This document shows, one piece after another, positions 7,352 to 16,639 of a stretch of 64,000 bases of DNA; position 1 is the stretch's first letter, and each line of letters begins with the position of its first letter. Under the pieces are notes generated by a model. It was not told where the DNA came from. It was given only the letters and a program-made list of their open reading frames with translations, and made no database searches. The DNA lies in contig JARLIH010000390.1 in assembly GCA_031291845.1 (NCBI GenBank), forward strand, positions 1 through 64,000, read 5' to 3'. This stretch comes from Isosphaeraceae bacterium (GTDB lineage Bacteria > Planctomycetota > Planctomycetia > Isosphaerales > Isosphaeraceae). Both the position numbers and the translations under genes were made by a program.

Positions 7352-9541
7352 TCACAAAATGCAAATGCGGACACCGTTCGGAGTGCCCGCGGCCTCGAGA
7401 CTCGTCCGGATGGTGGTTCCCTTCTTCGTGCTCCGAGCCGCCGGCCCGCCCGGGCTTCGGTGGACCGCCAGTTCTTCCACCTTGATCCGATACGGTCGCC
7501 TCTCCGAGTAGCAGGACATCTGTCGGTGAAGCGGCTCGGGGGACTCCGAGGCCTTGAGGGTCTTGACGTGGGCCAAGGAAATCGACGTTTGGCATGCCTT
7601 GACGGCGTCATCGAACCGACCACTCTCGGCGTAGGCCGCGGCGAGGGTGCCCCACGACTTGGCGTCCTTGGCGTTGCGTGCCAGGCAGACGTCTTCGGAT
7701 AGCCGGACGGCCTCGTGACCGTTGCGCACCGTCGGGTCTGGGTGTGTGGCAAGTACCCAGGCCAGGTAATTGGCCGCGGCGGTGTCCTTGGGTTCGCGCC
7801 GGACCAGCGCACGGAGGTGCTCGATCGCGTCACGCGGGCGGTCCTCTAAGAACAAAGCCGTTGCGAGCATTACATTCGCGGCGTTGAAGCCAGGGTCGAT
7901 CCGGACTGCCTCGCGGAGTTCGGCAACGGCCCTGGTGGAGTCACCGGCCCCGAGTAACTCATCGCCCAGGAACCAGTGGTAATGGACCAGATTGGGGTGG
8001 CGCGCGACACCTTCGCTAAGGATTGGGAAGATGTCATTCGGCTTCCCTAGGGCGTTCAAGACCCACTTGAGGCCTCCGTAGCTATCAAGGTAGCCGCCGC
8101 GGTTGGCGGAGCGGATGCACTCCATGTCGAAGGCTCGGCGAAAGTACTCCCTTGCTTCCTGCTTCCGCTGGGCCTCCCACAGGGAGACGGCAAGATTGTT
8201 CGTCGCGCGGTGGGACATTGGGTAGGCCGCGACGGCGCTTTGCCACATCGCCAGGGAGTTGCGGTAATCCCGGTTGCGGGCGACAGTTCGCAGCGCGAGC
8301 GGGAACGCAATTACAATGGATGTGGCTATGAGTATTTTTGGAGCGATGCCCCGAGACCAGCCTGCGCGCACGGCGAACCTCTCGCAGGCCGCGTAGGCGG
8401 CAAGGACCGTTAGGCTCACGACGCACGCTAGCGGTAGATACATCCGGTGCTCCACAGCAAGGTCGTTGATCGGCATGAAGCTCGATGTGGGTGCCAGGAT
8501 CAGGAAGAACCCGGCGGCCAGGAATCCGACCCGCGAACGGTACCGTAGTGCCCATAACGTCAAAGCCAATAGCGCGGAAATAACAGCCATCGGCACGACC
8601 AACTCGCGGACAGGCATCACCGGCCAGCAGTAGTCGAGACAGAGCTTGTCGGGCCAGTATGCCAGCCGGAGGTAGTGCAGGATGACGGCCGTCTGCGTCC
8701 GCGCGTACATCCAGGGCGTGATCCAGGGATGTCCCAGCCCCATGTCGTGCGACCACTTCGTGTTGAAATAGGGCGCCATGTAAAGACCGAACAAAATCAT
8801 CGGTCCGAGCAGCAAACCATAGAACCAGCCGCGCCGCCGGATTACTTCTCGCCACGATCCCGCCAGGAAGATCCGGTCGAACAGCAGCATGAGCAGCGGC
8901 GCGGTACCGATGACCTCCTTCGTCCCGATCCCGAGGAAGAACAACAGAACATCCAAAACGTACCAGGGCCACGCGCGCTGTGCCGTTGCTCCGCGGATAA
9001 GGCAGTAGAGGCAGAGCAAATAGAACAGGCCCATCGACGACTCGATCCGCTGGACCATGTACGTGACGGCCTGGGTCTGGAGCGGATGGACCAACCAGAT
9101 CAGGGCGATGCAGAACGCGATTCGATCGGCCGCCTCGTCGTCATAGCGCCCGCCTAGCGATGGCAGTCTCAGCGTGCGACCGGCAACCCCGAAAAGGACC
9201 AGCGCGGCTAGAATGTGGATTGCCCGGTTAACTTGGTGAAAGCTACGAACCCGGCCACTGTCAAACTTGTAGTTCAACGCGAACGTCAAGTACGCGAGCG
9301 AACGTGGTCTCGGCAGCAAGAGCTTCGGCGACGGGTTCTTGTACATGTCGACCGCGGCTCCGACGTTTGGGTCGTCGTCGAAAATGCCGTCTCCGTCGAG
9401 ACTGTTCCGGTAGGTCCAGATCCCAACACAGACCAACAAGAGCGACAGGAAGGCCACCGCGCGGCGCGGCATGGTCCGGGAACAGACGTCGGCCGGCGCA
9501 CCACTCGCGGCCTCTGGTCCTGCGTCGATGTCGAAGCTCAT
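7352..9541 (-). CDS. Polytopic GT-C-like membrane protein with C-terminal TPR repeats
   Basis: A 729-residue protein. The N-terminal ~430 residues hold about ten hydrophobic helices with an early DDDP motif, like the Asp motif of GT-C/TMTC-type mannosyltransferases. The C-terminal ~300 residues form TPR-like helical repeats (SHRATNNLAVSLWEAQRKQ, PKDTAAANYLAWVLA, SWGTLAAAYAESGRFDDAV). It probably transfers sugars from a lipid donor to an exported acceptor at the periplasmic face. It starts inside the stop of the upstream gene (4-base overlap) and is the last gene of the seven-gene minus-strand operon. The last ~40 residues are basic and low-complexity. Confidence 0.75.
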   Translation of the reverse strand: MSFDIDAGPEAASGAPADVCSRTMPRRAVAFLSLLLVCVGIWTYRNSLDGDGIFDDDPNVGAAVDMYKNPSPKLLLPRPRSLAYLTFALNYKFDSGRVRSFHQVNRAIHILAALVLFGVAGRTLRLPSLGGRYDDEAADRIAFCIALIWLVHPLQTQAVTYMVQRIESSMGLFYLLCLYCLIRGATAQRAWPWYVLDVLLFFLGIGTKEVIGTAPLLMLLFDRIFLAGSWREVIRRRGWFYGLLLGPMILFGLYMAPYFNTKWSHDMGLGHPWITPWMYARTQTAVILHYLRLAYWPDKLCLDYCWPVMPVRELVVPMAVISALLALTLWALRYRSRVGFLAAGFFLILAPTSSFMPINDLAVEHRMYLPLACVVSLTVLAAYAACERFAVRAGWSRGIAPKILIATSIVIAFPLALRTVARNRDYRNSLAMWQSAVAAYPMSHRATNNLAVSLWEAQRKQEAREYFRRAFDMECIRSANRGGYLDSYGGLKWVLNALGKPNDIFPILSEGVARHPNLVHYHWFLGDELLGAGDSTRAVAELREAVRIDPGFNAANVMLATALFLEDRPRDAIEHLRALVRREPKDTAAANYLAWVLATHPDPTVRNGHEAVRLSEDVCLARNAKDAKSWGTLAAAYAESGRFDDAVKACQTSISLAHVKTLKASESPEPLHRQMSCYSERRPYRIKVEELAVHRSPGGPAARSTKKGTTIRTSLEAAGTPNGVRICIL

Positions 9542-11310
9542 GGTGCGATCCTCTTTCCAGTTCCGCTCGACGTAGACATGCGCGGCGACGGCTTCGTGCG
9601 AGCGAGGTCTTCAGCCGACAGGTGATAGATGTAGATCGAATAGCCGATCATCGCGTCGGGCCGTCGGTCCAGCAGGTCGCGATACCCCCCCTCAATGTCG
9701 TGCAGTTTGTGCACGCCGATGGCATACCAACCGGCCACACGCTGTCCCGATGGCACCCTGGCCGGCATCGCGAGGTGCTCGGGCTCGAGCGGGCCGTTCA
9801 CGTCGACGAAGAGCGGTCGTGCCTGGGGGTGATCCTCGGCCCACCGCTTAAGGTAGAGCAGGTCCTGGCCCCACTCGATGTTCGCGTCGATCAGATGGTA
9901 GTGCCCCCCCTCCGGGCCCCCGGCCAGCTCGTTGAAATAGGACATGCTGTGGGGAAAGACCATCAAACTGCTCCCCACGGACCACGCCAGGGCCAGCCCA
10001 GCGGCGTATGCAATCGGCCAACGCCGAGACGTCAGTGCGCGGCCGACGCGGCTGGTCGCGATGTAGAAGAGAGGAAGCGCCGGTAGGACATAACGGTAGT
10101 ACCGGTTGAACCCGGTCTGGGAGCTTACCAAGGCAAACACCGCGACTGCGGGCAAGATGACCGCCAGCTCGTCGCGCCAGCCCGCGACGTATTCCCCTCG
10201 CAACCCGCAGGCCAGGCCGGCTGCCAGCAGCGCGAGGCACAGCGTCCCCAGCGGCTCCTTGACCACGAAGGCGTAGAGGTAGTAGTACCACCAGCCGCCG
10301 ACGCGGTACTCGCCACGGAGAAACGACCACATCTTACGTTCATAGTCCCACTTCTGGAGATCGATGCCCAGAACGTAATCCGCCGGCAGAGGGACCCAAA
10401 CAGCGCCCGCCCAGGTGCCCGCGAACCGGTTCCCGGTGTACTGGCCCGGGGACATCGGGCCTGCGAGAGCCCGGCAGTGGAACGCGAAACGGTCGAGCCT
10501 CCGGAACGTACCGGTGAATCCGTAGCCGGCGTTCAGCACGTAGAGGCCGATCAGCAAGATGAGCAGCAATTGTCCGGCCTGGCGGCGTTCGCCACCGGCG
10601 GCAAGTGTGCGCCACTCTGGGAACCTGCACACGGCCCACAGCAGCGGCCAGAGGGCGAAGAGAATGATCCACGTCGTCTTGGACAACTCGACGAGCCCAA
10701 GGGCAAGTCCGGCGAGAAATGCACCGCGCCACGAGGGAGCTCGCAGCCAGCACCAGAGCAGGTAATGGGCGAGTACCCCCATCGCCGCCCCGGTCGCGTC
10801 GGCCGTGATCATCGCCGCGTTGCCGAGCACTGTCGGCGAGAAGACCCAGAGGGCGAGCGCGACCAGTCCGGAGGCCGGCCCCCAGAGCTCCGCGCCCCAG
10901 CGGTAGCAGAAGTAGCCTCCGAGCAGGATCAGCGGAATACATCCCCAGCGCGCCAGGGAGAAGTACCAAAACGTCTTCAGCCCGTTCGCGTGGACGAAGT
11001 GCATGCCGATGCGCCACTCCGGCCGCACTTCCATGCCCAGGCCCTCCCAGTTCACTCGCGGGCGGGCGAGGACGACGGGTAAGGCGGCAACGGTAGAGGC
11101 GAGCGGCGGATTGACGCGGTAGATGTCGAACCGGCCCAAGTGCCATCGACTGATCCCCGCCGCCATATGCGCCACCTCGTCAACCGACGGACTATGCCGT
11201 GTTGCCGACCAGGCAAGCATCCCGGCCTGCGCGGCCAAGAGCGAGGCGATATACACGGGCACGTTACAGGGCACCTTGACGTTGATGGGACGCTCCGCGA
11301 CTCCAGTCAT
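9538..11310 (-). CDS. GT-C family glycosyltransferase (ArnT/PMT-like)
   Basis: A 590-residue protein with about a dozen hydrophobic helices. SVDEVAHMAAG near residue 43 matches the conserved acidic motif after helix 1 of GT39/GT83-type transferases, and RVNPPLAS follows. A C-terminal periplasmic part contains SYFNELAGGPEGGHYH and IEWGQDLLYLKRW. It is paralogous to the 642-residue protein at 25429, which has the same two motifs. It overlaps both neighbours by 4 bases, so translation is coupled. Expected to use a polyprenyl-phosphate sugar donor; the acceptor is unknown. Confidence 0.8.
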   Translation of the reverse strand: MTGVAERPINVKVPCNVPVYIASLLAAQAGMLAWSATRHSPSVDEVAHMAAGISRWHLGRFDIYRVNPPLASTVAALPVVLARPRVNWEGLGMEVRPEWRIGMHFVHANGLKTFWYFSLARWGCIPLILLGGYFCYRWGAELWGPASGLVALALWVFSPTVLGNAAMITADATGAAMGVLAHYLLWCWLRAPSWRGAFLAGLALGLVELSKTTWIILFALWPLLWAVCRFPEWRTLAAGGERRQAGQLLLILLIGLYVLNAGYGFTGTFRRLDRFAFHCRALAGPMSPGQYTGNRFAGTWAGAVWVPLPADYVLGIDLQKWDYERKMWSFLRGEYRVGGWWYYYLYAFVVKEPLGTLCLALLAAGLACGLRGEYVAGWRDELAVILPAVAVFALVSSQTGFNRYYRYVLPALPLFYIATSRVGRALTSRRWPIAYAAGLALAWSVGSSLMVFPHSMSYFNELAGGPEGGHYHLIDANIEWGQDLLYLKRWAEDHPQARPLFVDVNGPLEPEHLAMPARVPSGQRVAGWYAIGVHKLHDIEGGYRDLLDRRPDAMIGYSIYIYHLSAEDLARTKPSPRMSTSSGTGKRIAP

Positions 11311-12518
11311 CCCGGCCTCCTCTCGCGCGCCAGAGGTCGGTCATCGGGGTGCTGGACCATCCGGCGTCCGCGTGTCAGGACAACGGTCCACGCTCCCATC
11401 CCCGCGGCGGCTGCTCCGAGGAGGGTCCAGGCCATCATCTTCCAGAGCCGACGCTCGTCCCCGCTGTCGGCAGACGCCTGTTCCCAGCGCTCCTTCAAGA
11501 CGCTTCGGGACCACCCCACCAGTTCGTCGAGGAGCTCTTCCCCGCCGGCCACGGCTTGAATCGGTCTGTCGTTCGGGCCGTTCAGCCGCAGCGCACCAGG
11601 CGGGGGGACAAAGCGGAATTCGTCGTCGGAGACCGAGTTGACTTCGGCTCGCACGACCGCCACGCGAGTGTCCATGAGGCGGCGCTTCCGGGCCTCTGGG
11701 GTCCGCGCGAGGTAGTCGAAATGGAGGTTGCGAATCGACTCCGGGATCCAGACCCCGGGCACCACCTCTCTGTGACCGCTGCACTCGATGCGCCAGGCCA
11801 GTGCGCCGGTCTCCCGGTGATACGATTCCCGTGCCAACAGGGCGCAGCCGCGTTCCACGTCGATCCAAAGCGCCTCGCAACCGGGGTGCTCCAGGACGTG
11901 ACACCAGCGTTCACCCACCCGCTCCTGGGCCGGTCGGACCCGATCGTATAACTGGCTCGCGCACACGTCAACAAACATCGCCGGCGATTCGCCGTCGAAC
12001 GGGTCTCGAGGGGCCGGGCGCTTTGTCAGTGGAAAGATGCCTGTCGCCTGGAAGAACAGCTCGGTCGGAAGCGTTCCGGGCAAGGCCTGCTCTTCAGGCC
12101 AAGGGTTCTCGATGTAGGCCCGGTTCACGTCGTAGATGTTCAGCGCCTTGCCGCCCGCGATGATGGCGTGCTGTCCCTCGGGGTCGACGCGCCAGTCCAT
12201 GAACCGCCGGCCGTGAGCGCTGATGTGCAAGAGCGACGCGGGGGCCTTGGCGGCAATCACGCGGTGGACGTAGGTTCCCGCGCGCTGCGCTGCGTCGTCC
12301 GAGTAGTCGCTGCTGTGGGTCTCGACACGGATCGAGGTGATTCGTCTCTGGGTTGCGGCAATCCGCGCGCGAAGTTCCGCGGCCGCGTAGCGGGCAGCCG
12401 GCGGCTGCCCCTCTCCGGGCGGGGAGGGATCCTTATCGTCGGCCGCGAGCGAGAGAGAGCATGCCAGCACCGCTCCCGCCGTGGCCGTCCAGCGCTTCAA
12501 CGCTTGGCGCGATTCCAT
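11307..12518 (-). CDS. Tail-anchored periplasmic protein, unknown function
   Basis: A 403-residue protein. The signal peptide is near the start (TATAGAVLACSLSLAAD); a long soluble domain begins with a helix and a strand (ARIAATQRRITSIRVETHSS), loosely like LolA/DUF lipoprotein-carrier folds. It ends with a membrane helix (MMAWTLLGAAAAGMGAWTVV) and a basic tail. The ATG at 12518 is chosen because it overlaps the upstream stop (12497) by 22 bases and gives a proper signal peptide; the open frame extends further but reads as low-complexity. Same architecture as the gene at 12497. No confident family. Confidence 0.7.
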   Translation of the reverse strand: MESRQALKRWTATAGAVLACSLSLAADDKDPSPPGEGQPPAARYAAAELRARIAATQRRITSIRVETHSSDYSDDAAQRAGTYVHRVIAAKAPASLLHISAHGRRFMDWRVDPEGQHAIIAGGKALNIYDVNRAYIENPWPEEQALPGTLPTELFFQATGIFPLTKRPAPRDPFDGESPAMFVDVCASQLYDRVRPAQERVGERWCHVLEHPGCEALWIDVERGCALLARESYHRETGALAWRIECSGHREVVPGVWIPESIRNLHFDYLARTPEARKRRLMDTRVAVVRAEVNSVSDDEFRFVPPPGALRLNGPNDRPIQAVAGGEELLDELVGWSRSVLKERWEQASADSGDERRLWKMMAWTLLGAAAAGMGAWTVVLTRGRRMVQHPDDRPLARERRPG

Positions 12519-13672
12519 AAGAAAACGACTCCCGCCGAGAGGATGACGACGTTCAGCGCGATGATGACCTTGGTCCGTCGGTTGTCCGGGAGCGGCGGCA
12601 CGAATTTCTTTCCTTTGGTCGCCGCCTCGATCACGCCATCGAGATACTCGAGGTCCGCGGGCACCTGATACTCGATAAAGCCTCCCTTCTGCTTCTCGGC
12701 GCCCGGCAGTCGGGTGTCGGCGACGATGGTTGTGGGACGCTTCATGTCCATGACAAACGTCTTGTCGGGCATCGGGCTCTTGTCCAGGTGATCGGCCCGG
12801 ATGTCTTCGTAAACCAGGGGCGAGTCGCGGACCTTGCCTTTCATCGAGCTCCACGTGTGCCAGGCGGACGACGACTCGCGCGGCAGCCAGATCTTTTGGG
12901 CTGGGAACTCAACGAACTCCCGGTTTGTGGTCACGCGCTTCGTCCGTCCATCCGCCGTCAGATCGACGTACTTCCGCAGGGCATAATTTAGCGCGGGGTC
13001 GAGGTAGAACTGGTGGCGGCCCCATTCGCTAGTCAGCTCGATGTTGCGGCAATACGACCCTTCCACCCGGGTCAAGTTGTCGCTGGTCAGCTTGGCCCCG
13101 CGCCCCAGCAGATAGAGAATCATGGCCTCGTCAGGTTTCTGGAGCGTCTCCATGGTGCCGTAAAGCTTGAACCCCGCCCGGTCGAAGTATTCACTCTCGT
13201 AAACAAACATCGAAGACTTCTTCACCTGCTCGGGGCCGAAAACGAAGATCAAGGTGGAGAAACCGTCCTCCTCCGAACCCGTGCCCTGGTAGAGATTGAC
13301 ACCGTCGTAGCGGTGGGAGAACCGCGCGCCACGCCGCGACCCGCCCATCTTCCGAAGGTAGCTGAACTTGCCATCCTGGCGGCTGAACTTGACGGTCCGC
13401 GGGTCGAAAAAACTCGACTTCTCAGGGAACTGGCCGATGCGCACAGCTTCCGCGACCGGCAGATCGGTGCGGAACTTCGTCTCCCACGAGATCGAAAGGG
13501 GGCTCAGGGCGGCGGCATTGTGGCGCAGCGCTTGGGCGATATCGTCGGGCAGCCCCGCGGCAGTCGGCGCGGGCTGGTTATCCGGGGCGAGGCCGCTGGC
13601 GGCGAGAATGATCGCCGAACAGAGGAGTCCGCAAAGGGCGGCTCGTCCGCGATCGGTTGTGCTACGGTGCAT
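12497..13672 (-). CDS. Tail-anchored periplasmic protein, LolA-like, unknown function
   Basis: A 391-residue protein with a signal peptide (ALCGLLCSAIILAASGLA), a soluble domain with beta-rich segments typical of outer-membrane lipoprotein-sorting folds (RHQFYLDPALNYALRKYVD, EFPAQKIWLPRESS), and a C-terminal membrane helix (VIIALNVVILSAGVVFLW) with a basic end NRAKR. The ATG at 13672 overlaps the upstream gene by 11 bases. It shares signal peptide, periplasmic domain and tail anchor with its neighbours, so the products may form one membrane-bound periplasmic complex. Function unknown. Confidence 0.7.
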   Translation of the reverse strand: MHRSTTDRGRAALCGLLCSAIILAASGLAPDNQPAPTAAGLPDDIAQALRHNAAALSPLSISWETKFRTDLPVAEAVRIGQFPEKSSFFDPRTVKFSRQDGKFSYLRKMGGSRRGARFSHRYDGVNLYQGTGSEEDGFSTLIFVFGPEQVKKSSMFVYESEYFDRAGFKLYGTMETLQKPDEAMILYLLGRGAKLTSDNLTRVEGSYCRNIELTSEWGRHQFYLDPALNYALRKYVDLTADGRTKRVTTNREFVEFPAQKIWLPRESSSAWHTWSSMKGKVRDSPLVYEDIRADHLDKSPMPDKTFVMDMKRPTTIVADTRLPGAEKQKGGFIEYQVPADLEYLDGVIEAATKGKKFVPPLPDNRRTKVIIALNVVILSAGVVFLWNRAKR

Positions 13673-14387
13673 AGGGCCCTCCGTCGACGGGTGCGGGTGA
13701 ACTGGCAGGCCGCGCGGCCGCTGATGACGACGGCCTGCGCAGCCGAGAAACGACGAGACCAAGGCCAATGAGTGCTGCTGCGGCGAGCGCCGCCACTTGT
13801 GGCGTCCCGACGCCCCCCTCAAACGCATCGGGTTTCGCGATAAGGACATACCCGTTCCACGCACGGCGGAACTCGTCGAGCGGGACATAACGTATGATCG
13901 CCAATCCCCCATTGAGGAGGAGCACGCCTCCCTCGACGTCGGCCGGGTCGTAGGTACTCAGGAGGACGTGGAAGCTGCCGCTCTGAACCCCCGACTCTTC
14001 CAGGTGGATGATCGCTGGCCGATCCAATCGCCTCAAGCTCGTGGACTCACAACGATAGAGACCGCTACGGAGCCCCAGGCGCTGTGCCGCGGCGTGCACC
14101 TCGACGAGGTTGGAGCGACGATTTCCCCCTCCGAGGGCGGACATGACCTGGTCGTAGGAGATCGCGCGATCATGGAACCGCAGCAGGAAATACAGGGAGT
14201 TGGCCGCGTCTCGCTCGGCAGTCCGCCACGGGGCCGCGACGCTGGAACGCGACGGCTCGACGTCTGCCCCAGAGGACGTCCGGGCAGGAAGCGCAAGGCA
14301 GCACATCACGGCGACCGAGGCTCCAAGCAACCGCGTCAGCTCGACCGTGCCGATCGATTTTATGATACTCATAAACCACCACCCCAT
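13662..14387 (-). CDS. C39 peptidase-like protein lacking the catalytic cysteine
   Basis: A 241-residue paralogue of the C39 peptidase encoded just upstream. The block NSLYFLLRF aligns with NSLYMFLRS, but the position of the catalytic Cys is Asp60 (sequence ERDAANSLY instead of NNVCGVNSLY). The His region GSFHVLL (His140) is kept. It has an N-terminal signal segment and a C-terminal membrane helix (VAALAAAALIGLGLVVS) with a basic tail. It is probably catalytically inactive and may bind substrate or regulate the active paralogue. An alternative start is the ATG at 14372. Confidence 0.75.
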   Translation of the reverse strand: MGWWFMSIIKSIGTVELTRLLGASVAVMCCLALPARTSSGADVEPSRSSVAAPWRTAERDAANSLYFLLRFHDRAISYDQVMSALGGGNRRSNLVEVHAAAQRLGLRSGLYRCESTSLRRLDRPAIIHLEESGVQSGSFHVLLSTYDPADVEGGVLLLNGGLAIIRYVPLDEFRRAWNGYVLIAKPDAFEGGVGTPQVAALAAAALIGLGLVVSRLRRPSSSAAARPASSPAPVDGGPYAP

Positions 14388-14406
14388 AGGTAAGCGAGGG
14401 TGCTCG

Positions 14407-15135
14407 TTACGCCGCGATCGCCGGCTGAGTCGGGCGACGGCGAGTGAGCCGGCCCTTGATCCACCAGAGGACGAGGGCCCAGGCGGCGACGTGCGCCACG
14501 GTGGCCCAGGGCGCGAGCCAACTCAGCCCGGCCCGCCGTGGACGGCTCAGGACGTATCCCGACCACCACTGGTCGAAGGAGTCCTTGGGGCGGTTGAACG
14601 GAATCCCAATCGTGCCGTCGTACCAGTAAACAAGACCCTTTGGCCCGGGCTCAACGGCGGAGACGAGGACGAAGTGCCCACGGTATTCCCGGGTCGGGGT
14701 GCCCAGGCGGGGCGAGGTTTTCATATAGGCGATGGCCGGGAGGTCACAGTTCTTGCCCAGGTCTTCCAGGCCGCAGTGATAGATCCTCACGTCGACACCC
14801 ATCGCCTGCGCAGCGTTCTTCAAGTCCTGAAGGCTGCTGCCGTAGTAGCCCACCGGAGTCTTCCTCCTCACCTCGTCGGGCGAGATGGAGTGGCCCCAGC
14901 TCCGCAAGAACATGTACAGGCTGTTGACGCCGCAGACGTTGTTATCTGGGATCGCGGGCGCGCCTGGCTCGTTGGTTGTTGGGGGCGGGTCGGCGGACTG
15001 CGCGGGCGACACTCCCAGCAGTGTGGCCGCAAGCAGGACAGAAAGCGCGGCCGCAGGTATCCTTCTGCGCCCCCCGGTGCAACCCGCGCCAGCCCCGGTC
15101 ATACGTCTCATGCCACGTCTCGCTCGAAACCGCAT
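14407..15135 (-). CDS. Membrane-anchored C39-family cysteine peptidase
   Basis: A 242-residue protein. Signal peptide RIPAAALSVLLAATLLGV; then the C39-like core with Cys68 in NNVCGVNSLY, His154 in RGHFVLV and Asp173 in YWYDGTIG; then a C-terminal membrane helix (VAHVAAWALVLWWI) and basic tail. C39 peptidases cleave precursors after a double-glycine motif, usually as the N-terminal domain of an ABC exporter. Here the domain stands alone, faces the periplasm and has no transporter domain. Three cysteine-rich peptides with IGG motifs are encoded at 2.4-4.6 kb and are candidate substrates. It lies 20 bases upstream of the Cys-less paralogue. Confidence 0.8.
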   Translation of the reverse strand: MRFRARRGMRRMTGAGAGCTGGRRRIPAAALSVLLAATLLGVSPAQSADPPPTTNEPGAPAIPDNNVCGVNSLYMFLRSWGHSISPDEVRRKTPVGYYGSSLQDLKNAAQAMGVDVRIYHCGLEDLGKNCDLPAIAYMKTSPRLGTPTREYRGHFVLVSAVEPGPKGLVYWYDGTIGIPFNRPKDSFDQWWSGYVLSRPRRAGLSWLAPWATVAHVAAWALVLWWIKGRLTRRRPTQPAIAA

Positions 15136-15206
15136 GGGAAGCGTTCCTTAGTTGGATGGTCGCCGTGGTACCGGAACTCCACCACCTCCGATCGTCCTGC
15201 CGTCCC

Positions 15207-16421
15207 TCACGGCGCACTTGGAGATCCCCCCTTTGGTCCCAATGCCCGCAAGACGCACGCGGCGTGCGTGTATGGGCAAACAATGCCGTCGCTGACGGAA
15301 TCTCCTTGAAATTCTCCAAGCCGCGACTGCAGCCAGAGCCCCGCACGACTTAGGCGGTCGTCCGGCACCGCGTACTCCCGCGGCAAGTAGAGCAGCCACT
15401 CGGCGAGGTGTCCCGTGGCCAGGAGCTGGCCCTCGGCGGACGCCGCATCCTGAGACGGGGCGTCGACTGACGAATAGAGTGCGCGCCCCCAATCGAGTGA
15501 CCAACTCCCGTCCGCGGCTTGGTTCTGAAGGACCGCGGCGACGGTCCGCGCCAGCCGTTCGTTGAGTCGGCCCCGCGCGGCCGGCGACAGGATCGGAGCG
15601 TGTTCCCGGTCAACCCGATAGAGCAGCGTCAGCGCGTAACCCAAGTGCGTGCCGCCGCAGCTCGCCTTCTCAAACGGGGTCGTCAGCAGCCGATCCACCA
15701 AGTCGTCGAACGTGTAGCGTTCGCCGAACTTGTTGACCCACTCTCGCTGAGGGGGCAAGTACAGGGTGTAAGCGATCGCCGTCCAGGGGAACTCTTCCTG
15801 CTTCAGGTGAAAATTCGCGAGCGAGTCCGACAGAGCGGCCTGAAGTGTCAGGTGCTCGTCGCCCACGAGGAGCGGAGTGGACAGGGGAAGACCCAGTTCC
15901 GCCAATGACGCGAGGCACTGATCGCGGTGGGTCTCCGAGGCCAATTCGTGTTCTTCGAGCGACGCACCGGCGCCGATGAATTCAACCCCGTGGCGGGTCC
16001 GCGTGACGGCCGGGGCGCCGAAGTAACTCCGGCCGAACCGCTCGTCAGTCAGCAGTCGCAGCACGTCCCGGCCGGTCTTGAGGCTCGGGTGGTCAAACCG
16101 GCCGTCGAGGCCGTGGAGCCTCAACACGTGCAAGAAGAAGGAGACCGGCACCTTCCGCTCGGCCGGCGGGCGGATGCGAAAGAACAAACCCGCCTGCTGG
16201 GCCGGTGAGATCTTGAGTAGGACCGGCCGTACCGGCTCGATGCGTATCGCGTTACCTCCCGTGCTTCCCCCCTGTGACGACAGCGTCCCCGCACGGGCGG
16301 CGCGAGGTTGCGTCGCCGATCCGTTCGCCCGTCCTATCCGGTATGCCGCGGCAAGGCCGATGACGAGAACCGAGCACACCGCGGGAACCAGCCACACCAG
16401 CATGCGAAATCGCCGAATCAT
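15207..16421 (-). CDS. Secreted alpha/alpha-toroid (terpene cyclase/prenyltransferase fold) protein
   Basis: A 404-residue protein with an N-terminal membrane segment (MLVWLVPAVCSVLVIGLAAA). The C-terminal half shows the repeated helical pattern and QxxDGSW-type motif of alpha/alpha toroids (LARTVAAVLQNQAADGSW, GQLLATGHLAEWLLYLP), plus SCGGTHLGYALTLLYR. Such domains bind or modify peptides or lipids; in planctomycetes secreted versions are common but uncharacterised. It is the first gene of the seven-gene minus-strand operon, 71 bases before the C39 peptidase gene, suggesting joint work on an exported substrate. Confidence 0.7.
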   Translation of the reverse strand: MIRRFRMLVWLVPAVCSVLVIGLAAAYRIGRANGSATQPRAARAGTLSSQGGSTGGNAIRIEPVRPVLLKISPAQQAGLFFRIRPPAERKVPVSFFLHVLRLHGLDGRFDHPSLKTGRDVLRLLTDERFGRSYFGAPAVTRTRHGVEFIGAGASLEEHELASETHRDQCLASLAELGLPLSTPLLVGDEHLTLQAALSDSLANFHLKQEEFPWTAIAYTLYLPPQREWVNKFGERYTFDDLVDRLLTTPFEKASCGGTHLGYALTLLYRVDREHAPILSPAARGRLNERLARTVAAVLQNQAADGSWSLDWGRALYSSVDAPSQDAASAEGQLLATGHLAEWLLYLPREYAVPDDRLSRAGLWLQSRLGEFQGDSVSDGIVCPYTHAACVLRALGPKGGSPSAP

Positions 16422-16639
16422 CGTTCCCCCTCCGGCCCGGCGCTACGTGACGAGGGCTGCCATACCGTGTCGACCAACCACAACACGACCGCTGGATCGC
16501 CAACCGCCTCGGTCTTCATGAAGATCCAGGCGGCAGAGTCGGAGCCACGCGATTGGTTTCCTCGCAAAAAAGGGGCTTCGCGTGCCTTTAATAAGCCGCC
16601 TTCTCGCTGCCTCCCGGTTCGCACAGTTAAACCGGCAGG

